This document shows, in pieces, positions 12,401 to 21,329 of a stretch of 64,000 bases of DNA (its first letter is position 1; each line of letters opens with the position of its first letter). The notes below the pieces were generated by a model, which was not told where the DNA came from, made no database searches, and saw nothing but the letters and a program-made list of their open reading frames with translations. The DNA comes from Isoetes taiwanensis (taxonomy: Eukaryota > Streptophyta > Lycopodiopsida > Isoetales > Isoetaceae): assembly GCA_021234155.1 (NCBI GenBank), contig JAJEKV010000001.1:35634826-35698825 (forward strand), written 5' to 3'. Made by a program: the position numbers and the translations under genes.

Positions 12401-15400
12401 TAGATCTAAGTTTATCATTTGTGTGTTGCTTTCTTAAGATTCTTCTACTCAACAAGGTCATGGAATACACCTGCACGTCTTCTTATATTTTCTATCTTGT
12501 CAACATCCTTTTGCATATGAGCATATGCATAAATGTTCGACATAAGCACATATCCGAGCACAATTGGGATCTAAATAGGTAGGTAACCGTCAAAGCAAAG
12601 CCTACCTAACTCCATCTTATAGAACGTTCGCAAGCACTAAGTAGTGAAATCCAACCGGAGATACTTGGTGTTTCGATCACCTGCTATTGCGGTCAATCTT
12701 ACGCTTCCTTGACCATCTGTATGCCCTAGAAGATCTATCAAGCGGTTATAGTGCTCGAAACGGAAAAAGGTGATGGTGTTCAATCATATTTCCTAATTGC
12801 CGCAAAAGTTTGTATCTATTGAGCCCGGAGACCACATGCAACAAGGATCAACGAAAGGTGACATTATCTGGTCTCAATCCCTCTTCTTGCACCTTTTAGA
12901 GCAATTTATTGCAGAAAAAAGCCTCTCCATATTGGGCATATCCAGCAATCATTGAATTCGGATCACCACATTTCTTCTCTCTAATTTGTCAAAAGCTGTT
13001 TGATTCCTTTAGAACACCACATTTAGCATACATATCAACAAGGATCTTGCCCAAAATGGTATCTGAATTAAGTCCAAGTTCTTCTTGTACCATCTGAGAA
13101 TAGAAAATAGAGCGAACAAATGTACGGGTCCATAGCGATCTTTGATATGTTTCAAAATGCCATTCTCAAGTGTCTATTGCAGAAAGCGGAGCAATGATGA
13201 ATCAAAGTTTTCTGTCAAGGACAGAGAGGACAGTCAAAATGCAAAAAGACAGCTTACAAAGGGTGTCTCCTACTGTACATTGCAAAGAGATGCTGTACCT
13301 TGCAATGTAACCCTGCATGCATATACTATAGGTTTCAATCTATAATAACATCCCCGCTTTCCAACCAAAGGTTCTAAATTCAAATGTGCAATGAAAAAGC
13401 GTTTTTCTTTCTATCAAATTTACTGCCATGAATGGCAACACCATGTATATACCTTCTTGCCAGCACTGTAGCCTTTAACTTAAAACTCTGTCTATCAGGT
13501 TTCTTATAAATATCGCTGTTGAATAGCTAGCATTTAAGAGGATACTATGTGATTGGAATGTCCAAACTGATGCATGTTTCCTTCATGAGCATAATGTCTT
13601 TGTCACACATACAACGTAATCATTACTGACTACTTAAGATTTGATTCAATTCCCTACTTCATTCACATAAATTCAAAAAGCAAAGCGGTTGTAGAAATGG
13701 CCGAAGCTTAATCATTGTTGCAAACAAGTGATGCTTTTATAAATAAGGACACATCGAGTAAGTGTAGAACCTTCTCCTTTTTCTCCACATTCTCATCTTG
13801 CACGGCCCTGATTCCTCTCCACGCGGGCCAACTTATTTTGCATATCTTACATCTTTGTAATGCAATGTAACATTAATTAGACCCTAGACCTTCTTACTCA
13901 TCTTAAGCATGGTAGACAAGGGCTAAATACCTGATCCCAAGAGTAAGGATGGTGGGAGGGGCACTATCGGAGAAGACCAGACATCGGGGCAGTAAATAGG
14001 AAAGGGCAAGTCGGACCTTATCATGGCATAGCATCCGGATGGAGATTTAATATTATATCTTTGCTTGAGCAGGGGACCTCATCATTCACAAGTTGAGGTC
14101 TCCATACACAATTTTCGTAACTAAGTGATTCTACATTTTGTTGAAATTGCACATGTTGGATTTTGTTAGGGCTTTTACATGTTTATAGGGTCGTAATTGT
14201 TTGCATTTAATTTCATCATTTATTTTCTACAAACTCACTTTCTGGTTCTTGGCTCCATATCACACGGTAATAGACTTGCATTACACACACATTATGTCTC
14301 CCTTGCATTTGACTTCATCATTTATTTTCTACAAATTCACTTCTGCAAAAGATAACATACTAATATACTTAAATTTCCAGCAAAACAAGTGTCAACATCC
14401 TCTGGAATGACCTCGCTTCAAAAGAAGGAGCACAATTATATGAAATGCTCGACCGAAGCTCCGGTTGTTGCAATAACGGCGTCTTGAAAGTTAGCAATTA
14501 TCAAGGTTTTCAAAATATCTCAACTTCTTTTTTCAAATCATTAATGAAAGTAGCAAGTCCTCATTCATTGGAATATCTATAATTTCACCTTAATAGGAAT
14601 ATCTTTATCCACAACGAGTAACAGCCTGGTACAGATCAACCCAGAAACAATACTTGCCCACAACATCCACAAGTGGTAACCATTTAACCCTTATGACATC
14701 ACTAATCTTAAGCATTTGCAATGCTAACCACTTTAACACAAAAGGTACGATTCAAATGGTAAACATGCGACATACACGCCTGCACGAGCAAACCTCCAAC
14801 ATCAACGCCCAACATCAACGTACGTCTCAAACTTCAATGACCGTGCCTGTCTATCTCAAATCATTTTACCAAACGTTGGCAACAAAAAGGTATTTCATAA
14901 CTACGTGGCCTTTCATTTCTATGATTCTTGCCATCAACATTTTGCCTCATTCTTTTTTAAGGCTGCATACTTCAATGTGAGGGCCACCATAACATTCATC
15001 AAGCCAGACCAAAGCCTATGGTACGACGCTTGCAGTTCGTGCAACAAAAAAGTAGTACAACAAAGTCCAAGCTACTGCCAATCTTGTCGCATGAACACTT
15101 CAGTCTGCAAAAGGTAACAATTTAATTCCACTTAATCACATGAAACATCCACATAAACTAACCATTCCCTCTTTCATAGATATAACTTACTACTAAAGCT
15201 AGCAGACGCCACAGAAGAAGTTTGGGCCACCGCTTTCAACGACTTGGCCGAACAAATACTTGGCCACAATGCCAACGACTTAGCAAAAATCAAACAACAG
15301 GTAACATTTAAATCACACAAATAAAATACCAAACAATGCACTAACATTAAATTCAATCACCTTGCAGAGTATTGACCAAAAAAAATACGAGGCAATCTTA

Positions 15401-15565
15401 AAAAAGCCAACAGCAGTTTCTAAAATATTTCGTCTTAGTTCAATTCAGACGACATACAACAACGAAACCAGACATAGGATATCCATCCAAGAGATTGCTA
15501 CGATTGATTGGAGAGCAGAATCTGTATTTCTCATTCATCAAATACAACACCTAAAATTGCGTTAA
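9410..15565 (+). CDS. Helitron-encoded RPA70-like protein, 14 exons, apparently intact
   Basis: RPA1/RPA70 homologue, a single-strand DNA-binding protein typical of plant Helitrons. Exons: 9410-9557, 9631-9777, 9938-10009, 10085-10189, 10267-10424, 10494-10565, 10642-10849, 10927-11029, 14381-14505, 14597-14675, 14745-14889, 14962-15113, 15180-15300, 15368-15565. All introns are GT-AG and phases join without a break, giving 1,833 nt (610 residues). The N-terminus (about 1-157) is basic and low-complexity, so the usual DBD-F fold is absent. DBD-A (from about 165) has WTIKVRVTGKGPLRSY and VYYISQGTIRLANKQY. DBD-B (about 304-405) has DIIAIVTNVFGTKTLERKSD and ILWNDLASKEGAQL. DBD-C (about 440-610) has FIKPDQSLWYDACSSCNKK with a four-cysteine zinc site (C477, C480, C492, C495). 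The start is the first ATG in frame; an upstream exon joining at an acceptor at 9388 is possible. Intron 8 is 3.35 kb. Domain match is strong; expression is unknown. Confidence 0.88.
9871..10142 (+). repeat. Tandem duplication of an RPA-like exon with its 5' splice context
   Basis: Positions 9871-9995 and 10021-10142 are two copies of the same block. Each covers the end of an intron (CAAGTACTAACCACATCACA), the acceptor, and the exon start encoding NIPQQPSTSNITIPT. They differ by a few substitutions and a 3-bp change. Both exons (72 and 105 nt) are multiples of three and enter and leave in the same phase, so including or skipping either one keeps the frame. Confidence 0.9.
11973..13806. repeat. 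Direct repeats bracketing the intronic PPR relic
   Basis: Copies at 11973-12106 and 13704-13806 share GCTTAATCATTGTTGC, AAGTGATGCTTTTATAAATA and CTTCTCCTTTTTCTCCACAT. The first copy has about 30 extra bases, including a short repeat of TATAAATAAGGAC. They flank the PPR fragment and could be ends of one insertion or a segmental duplication. Confidence 0.8.
12440..13180 (-). pseudogene. PPR-protein gene fragment (decayed)
   Basis: Pentatricopeptide-repeat proteins bind organellar RNA in plants. On the minus strand several hallmark PPR segments appear in the correct order but in different frames: KILVDMYAKCG (near 13020-13060), NSMIAGYAQYG (near 12925-12965), EHYNRLIDLLGH (near 12723-12755), MELGRLCFD (near 12588-12616) and a match to the YVLMSNIYA block (near 12522-12560). 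The order matches the end of the PPR array and the start of the E-type C-terminal extension. Multiple frameshifts and stops show it is dead. It lies antisense inside intron 8 of the RPA-like gene. Confidence 0.8.
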
Positions 15566-15829
15566 CTTGCACTACCTCCAGAGCCGTACAATGGGCTATG
15601 GATCCACTGACATGTCCATGAAAGGAACAAAAAATGTTGATTGAAATTCGCTTATAACAGTATTGCGTAATAATTTACTCTCCAATATCATTGTAGTAAT
15701 TATAAATCATTATCTCTACTCATCCAGAATGATTATGTGAAAGCTCCTTCTCCTGCTAAATGCTCTTTCCTGAACATATAAGACTCCAAAAAATACACCT
15801 ACCACAGAATCTCCAGCTGTGACAGCTTA

Positions 15830-16090
15830 CATTACAGACGTCACAAGTGCTTGATTAGACTGGCTATACATCATTGTAACAACACCGTCATTACCAGCCC
15901 TTCCTGTCCTTCCAGCCCTATGCAAGAAGACAACTGCAGATGATGCAAATTCCACCTGGACAATATGCCCAACATTAGGAATATCAAGGCCCAACAGTGC
16001 AAACAAGCACGCCACCTACATGTTGAAAGGTCATTCCAATACTGCATACGCTGCTTTCCTCGGATATCTATATGATAATGCAGACAGTGA
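15830..16090 (-). pseudogene. DEAD-box RNA helicase fragment (decayed)
   Basis: Minus-strand sequence matches the C-terminal helicase lobe of a DEAD-box RNA helicase: YHIDIRGKQRMQYWNDL (near 16030-16085, one frame), then LGLDIPNVGHIVQVEFASS and FLHRAGRTGRAGNDG (15870-15990, another frame). The last is the motif VI HRxGRTGR signature. The segment between them is shortened and frameshifted. It lies just downstream of the RPA-like gene on the opposite strand, within the Helitron. Confidence 0.85.
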
Positions 16091-16119
16091 ATTCCTACTC
16101 TTATCAGTTTAAACCCAGA

Positions 16120-16270
16120 CATGCCTACGACTGCACAGCAGCACCACTTACGTCTCTTGTCAGACACACGTCAACCAGACAAGTTGCAATGCAACCATCC
16201 AATTCAATGCCAGATTCCAGAACATACACATGGATTCGTTTACCTTCCTCCGTAGCTACTATAGTTGCAC
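16120..16270 (-). pseudogene. Short PPR-gene fragment
   Basis: Minus-strand reading gives GKRIHVYVLESGIELDGCIA then TCLVDVCLTRDVS, a recognisable single PPR unit (compare the common GKQIHAYVVKSGFE..LVDMYAKCG pattern). It directly abuts the DEAD-box fragment, so two unrelated host gene pieces have been joined in the same orientation. Confidence 0.7.
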
Positions 16271-16460
16271 ATTAACTCAAAACACCAACAAAAGTTCCCT
16301 GGTCTGGTTTCAGACCATGCACAAAAAACATGCAGATTCTAAAACGAATATGTTGCCCCTCCCCTTCAAAGTCAATCTGGTCAAATGCTCACAGGCAAAA
16401 TCACACCATGTTAGTGTTGTTTGGAAGGAACACCTAATATAATGCTATGAGAGAGACCAT

Positions 16461-17067
16461 AGATCACCAAAGTTTTGACAATTAATTGAACATCTCCTGC
16501 TACACCATAGAAAGTTTATAATAGAGCAGCTTTAACATTTTCACTTGCAGCAAGATTTGGACGCTATACATTCCTTCATAGCAAAATTTTTTGTGTTGAT
16601 ATTCCCTATTGTTACTGAATCCAGCAAAAATATATATTGTAAAAACAAATCTACGACACATTTACTTAAGTTCAGAGGCTGGATTGCAGAGGTAGAGAGG
16701 TATATCGGTCTGCCTTGCTTTAGAATCCCTGCATTTCAGGGCTGACACGTGAGTACCAAATACCAAGAGTGAAACATAAAGTACATTAGTTACCTGCTCT
16801 ATATCAACCATGCAGCCATTCCTTTGTGGAGACCTTCCTTTGTGCAACCATTCCTTTATAGACAGACAGAGTCCATTCGTTCAGTTCTTGGTTCTGCAGA
16901 CCAGATTGAAGCATTTCTATAGATTATATCTGCCCTTTGCAGGACTCTACCATTTAATATGAAGGTTATTCAAGCTGTAGATCACAAAAGTTTTGACAAT
17001 TAATTGAACATCTGCTGCTACACCATAGAAAGTTTATAATAGAGCAGCTTTAACATTTTCACTTGCA
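16461..17067. repeat. Direct repeat of 89 bp
   Basis: Copies at 16461-16549 and 16979-17067 share the block from AAGTTTTGACAATTAATTGA to AGAGCAGCTTTAACATTTTC with two or three differences. No gene was recognised between or around them. Confidence 0.9.
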
Positions 17068-17519
17068 CCTTATCCACAAATTATTCACTCCAGTCTACAT
17101 CTTATCCTTCCCTTATCTCCCATCCAACTCAACCTTTACCAAACAACCATGTAGAGCAGACTAAGCATATGCAGAAATGCAAAGAAATACAAAACAAATG
17201 CATAAATCCCTCTGAACCACCTTGATTTGTTCAAAGCCAGAGCATTAGAACAGATGGGATGCAGATACATACTTTTAATACATGCAATTTGGCACAATTC
17301 ACAATAACTTAGACACAATTATGTTGACAAACCATGAGTCAACATCAAATTAGACAATTATGCCATTATCTTTAATGTTTAAACGCTGCAATTAACAACA
17401 GCAACAATTTGAATTCATCATGTAAACAAATAGCAGAATTCTAAACAAATATCATAAATTCATAACTCATAATGTTCAACATAATAAAAGTGTACAAACA
17501 ACATGCAGACTCCAACAAT

Positions 17520-18530
17520 TTAATAACGTATGCACTCCAATGTGTGGATCATCTCTCGCACTGATTGCACATGTTTCTTCGCAATCACTTTTTCCCTCGC
17601 AAGTTCTATACGAATATCATCTAGCTTTCTCTGCGTTATGTGCATGGTTGGAGTGAACAAGCCTCGATCAAATTCAATCAATGCATCTCGCATCAAAATC
17701 ATATCCTTGTCAATTTGTTTGATAATCCCTATTAGATTATCCACATCTTTGTCTGTGGAACCTGGAGGGTCTTTAGCAGCTACTTCCTCTGCACTTAGTG
17801 GCATGGGTGCAGCAGCATCCTGGAGGCTGGAATAGACGTAAATGACAATATTCCTAATTAGGCAGAAGTATTTAATGGATCGAGTGATTCAAGGCATTTA
17901 TCTTCTTAACTTTTTACCTCTGCTGACTGCATAACTCTTATACTTGGGCCCTCAGGCAGATACTTCAGTAATAAACAAAAACTTTAATCAGGTATTGAGA
18001 AATTAAAGTTATTTGAGAGGCACAAAGAGTACAGACCCCTATGACCGACCAGTGAAGTCTTTTGTTTGAAGACATGGTTGACGACCTGATGGTTACCAAT
18101 GCTAACATTAAACTTAAAATATCACAAGTTCACAATCCCAAATTACCAACTACAAATGACAGACAATTCAACTAACCCGTCTATTACTCAGGCGACTTCA
18201 CATCAGCCGCTTCTGCCGCTTCTCACTTCTGATATGCAGTGCCTGTTACAACAAGAAGCCCGGATAAAACACTCCCGAAAACAGTTACAGAAAACAATTA
18301 GCCCCACCTGAAAACAGTTAGCCCCGCCCGCTCCCGAAAACAGTTACGCCACCCGCTGTCTGCTGACTCATTTTAAGGTTTCCAACCATAACCATTGATA
18401 AATTAATGTTGATGTTAAAGACCAACCAAGTAGTGACTTACCTGATCATTTGATGGATAATGAGCATATGTTGATGGTCCACGTCTATGTTGTCGTCCAG
18501 ATAAGGAAGCCCCACGGTTATGTCTTGATT
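17520..18530 (-). CDS. 3' part of an unidentified spliced gene
   Basis: Three minus-strand exons join in phase with GT-AG borders. They are about 18442-18530 (ending GRQHRRGPSTYAHYPSNDQ), 17918-17962 (YLPEGPSIRVMQSAE) and 17520 to about 17830 (DAAAPMPLSAEEVAA..., ending in a stop). The last exon is a charged, probably coiled-coil segment (LIGIIKQIDKDMILMRDALI, then RKLDDIRIELAREKVIAKKH). The 5' end was not found. I do not recognise the protein. It sits within the Helitron, antisense to its genes, and may be a captured gene end or a host gene. Confidence 0.4.
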
Positions 18531-20870
18531 TGTTTTACCAAAACCGTCCACTGGGGGTACTCATGCTGCCTCTACTATGTGATCCAAACAAACAGACAAG
18601 CATCTCCATAATGAGGGCATCTCCACTGAGAATACTCTTGACACACTTGCGATCTATCACACCTTTCAATAGCCAGAGGCAACCAAATAAGAAAGTTTGT
18701 CAAGGTGGGAGATTCAACTCAATTATGCGCCTATTGTAATTGGTTACCCTTTCCATAATGTCAATGTTATAATTGGTCATCCTTGTCGGGGCGTGCTCTC
18801 CATTGACATGTTTTTGAAAAAGGTAAAATTCCATGTAACACTATAGATGAAGCTTTAGTTAGCAATAGTAATGTCCTAGATTGCATGCCTTCCAATTCAC
18901 ATGACACCTTTGTGAATTTATTCATTATCGATAGAGAATTTATTGATTATCAATAGTTCAACTTGGCTGAGTAACAAAAGTGGGATGTATTTATTTGAAC
19001 AATTTAGATGCCCAACAAACAAAGGAATATTATTTTTTTTGTGAACAACGTGATGTCTTTATCCAATTGCAATGGTGTCGTTCCTTCAAGTATTCTCATA
19101 ATGTAGAATTATAAGTCATGCTCCCGTTTAAATTCATATCCAATTCCATTTATAAATATGGTGAGATTAGAATTTGTAATCTACATGTTACCACACGTTA
19201 TGCCATCCCTTCTAGAATTCTCACTCATGTTACACAAATCCTCATTCTCGAGTATATTCTTAAGGGTTGATTGATTTCTTTCTCTTATAAATTATCTTAG
19301 TAAGAGGAATCACAACTGCTCCATACATTCCTTATGGTGGTTGGTTATTCCCTCTATAGATTATTATAATATGGAATCTGAATTCATATTATTATTTACC
19401 TTTTAACTTTATGTTTGACAGAAAGCCCAGCAAAATGTAGTGTGTGCAAAGCATCTCGACCGTTGATTTTGTTGTGTGAAAACTTTCATTCTAAGCCGTT
19501 AAATAATTAGTTATTATTTTGTCCTAGGTTAACACATGCCAGAACGACGTGAATGCGCTGCCTCGCATCGCATTTCTCAAATCACATTTTTTTTATGCGC
19601 TGGAGCTTTTTTAAGCCCAAAGATCCGACGTCTTCTTGCAATCCGGCGACATTTTTGCAGATTCATTTTGATGGAACCCAGATGTATGAATTCTAGGCGG
19701 ATGGAGAAATGCTACGAAGATAGGTAAACCCATGACATAAAACTCTCTATGTGCACTGCAAAAGGAGCAGCAGAAACTTTGAAACGGAACATGGCACTCA
19801 TTCTTCTCCCAGTCTGCAGAAATAGAATTTCATGGTTATGGTCCATGGTATGAAGCACGATATGAAAATCCTTTTTACTATTCTTAATGCTTGCTACCGG
19901 TTCTGCCGATTATCTGCAGGTTCTGTTCAATCACACCATTTTTTACAATATCAAGTTTGTGCTAAATACTGCATTCATGGCATTGGAAAACTACAAGGCA
20001 CGTTAGCAAGTCTTTTTGAGGACAAGGATGAGATATAGCATAAGATTAAGTTGCTCCTCTGAAAGAGGTTTTCAAGCAAATTATTTAATAAAGATTATTC
20101 TTTCTTTACCAATTTCATTGCTTCAAGGCAGCTACCAAAAATGTCCCTGCAGTCAGGGCTATTGGCAAAAAGTCCTAATAAGTTCAAAAATTTACCAGAA
20201 ATCCCATTGTAAACAATAATACAATTAAATGTATAAAGTTCAATGAATTCAAGTTTGTTTGTCTCTAACTGCTTCAACTTTTGATGGTGCAGGAACATAT
20301 TGCAAGAGCCTTGAACATGACTGCATACTTATCATAGCCGCTCCCGTTCAGGAGGTTGTCATGCAATAGAGATTATATTTCTTTTGGTCTTCTTGCAGCA
20401 TTACCATCAAGTGGATCCTCTACAAAATAACCTTTTGTCAAAATAAGTTTCTATTTTATCCAGCATATTGATAAATGAAGTGAATGATAGACCACCAGTG
20501 ACTAGAACACATTGTGCTGGGAAATTTAAAATCAAATGTCCTTTCAATTAAAACAATTACACATTTAAAACATGTTCGTGAAGAGACATGCAGATACTGA
20601 AGTTCAAATACAAATTATGGAGAAAAGAGGCTAGAGGGAGTAGCAACTCTCATTCTCCATCTTATATAAAAGAATGCATATAAATGCACGCCTCGTAATA
20701 AGGCCAAAATGTCATCCAAATGTAATACAAAGTTTTCTTTCCCTTCTTTTTTGCAAAGCTTTGAAAGCATGGCTCTTTATTTACAAATTTGTGACATAAC
20801 TATAGATATGAATTGGCACCCCTCGAATTTATAAATTATGTCTTTTATAACTTTTGAACATAATCCCGAT
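18531..20870. other. Helitron 3' region, no gene recognised
   Basis: About 2.3 kb with only short frames. Just upstream (18276-18350) the element GAAAACAGTTA occurs three times with minor variation. The region becomes AT-rich toward the terminus. Nothing here supports a gene call. Confidence 0.5.
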
Positions 20871-20875
20871 AAAAA

Positions 20876-20903
20876 GCCCAGCAACGCTGGGCACTTTTTC
20901 TAG
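20876..20903 (+). other. Helitron 3' terminus: hairpin plus CTAG
   Basis: GCCCAGC (20876-20882), loop AAC, GCTGGGC (20886-20892), then seven bases and CTAG (20900-20903), followed by T at 20904. This is the diagnostic plant Helitron end: a short GC-rich hairpin about 7-12 bases before CTRR, inserted 5' of T. Its orientation matches the Rep/helicase and RPA-like genes. Confidence 0.93.
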
Positions 20904-20989
20904 TCTTCATATAACATATATATGTTCTATTGCTTTGTTATACACATCTAATATTCTGTTTTGTCTGGTTAAACATTCTTTCCAGCAAA

Positions 20990-21058
20990 AGGTACATCAT
21001 GGGATTGAACCCCTGACCTTCTGCACCCAAGCCAACACCTTTACCAATGAGCCAACTT
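20990..21058 (-). repeat. tRNA-like relic (SINE head or degenerate tRNA)
   Basis: The minus strand reads TTGGCTCATTGGTAAAGG, fitting a Pol III A box, and GGTCAGGGGTTCAATCCC, containing a B box, at tRNA-like spacing. I cannot fold a complete cloverleaf, so a functional tRNA is not claimed. A tRNA-derived SINE fragment is more likely. Confidence 0.45.
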
Positions 21059-21163
21059 CTTTCTTGAATGGATATAATCCTTTTTCTAGTATTTGTAGCG
21101 CATCTATTCCATATTTAAATTAGAGGCGTGCCTTTGGTAAAGCCACGTTGTGGAGGCAACAAC

Positions 21164-21310
21164 TCCGCCGGAGCAAGCTCTCTCGCCATAGCCACCGGAG
21201 CAAGCTCTTTCCGCCATAGCCGCCGGAGCAAGCTCTCTTGCCATAGCCGCCGGAGTAAGCAGTCTTGCCATAGCCACGGGAGTCGACCTCTCTCTGCCAT
21301 AGTCGACCGG
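21164..21310. repeat. GC-rich minisatellite, about 27-28 bp unit, five copies
   Basis: Five imperfect units of the form CGCCGGAGCAAGCTCTCTYGCCATAGC run in tandem. The open frames over it on both strands are by-products of a unit length near a multiple of three. It stands out against the AT-rich surroundings. Confidence 0.9.
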
Positions 21311-21329
21311 ATAACTGTTAACCATATAT

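Larger units (their letters stand above)
11030..14380 (+). other. 3.35-kb intron 8 of the RPA-like gene
   Basis: It begins AAAG/GTAAAAATAA and ends TTTCCAG at 14380. Exons on both sides join as ...ITVVDQ-S-KTSVNILWND, which is continuous DBD-B sequence. The intron holds a minus-strand PPR relic (12440-13180) between two direct repeats (11973-12106 and 13704-13806). The other introns of this gene are about 70-90 bp, so this one has probably grown by insertion. Confidence 0.75.
3181..20903 (+). mobile_element. Large Helitron (minimum extent; 5' end not located)
   Basis: A Rep/helicase gene, an RPA70-like gene in the same direction, and a textbook 3' end define this rolling-circle transposon. 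The right boundary is well supported: hairpin 20876-20892, CTAG at 20900-20903, then T at 20904, as expected for insertion between A and T. The left boundary is unknown and may lie upstream of 3181. Fragments of other genes on the minus strand (8411-9260, 12440-13180, 15830-16270, 17520-18530) fit the well-known habit of plant Helitrons of picking up host sequence. Later insertions inside the element are also possible. Confidence 0.8.

Noticed and set aside
20990-21058. Functional tRNA gene on the minus strand
   Set aside because: A and B box-like sequences are present but I could not fold a complete acceptor stem or identify a clean anticodon arm; reported only as a tRNA-like relic.
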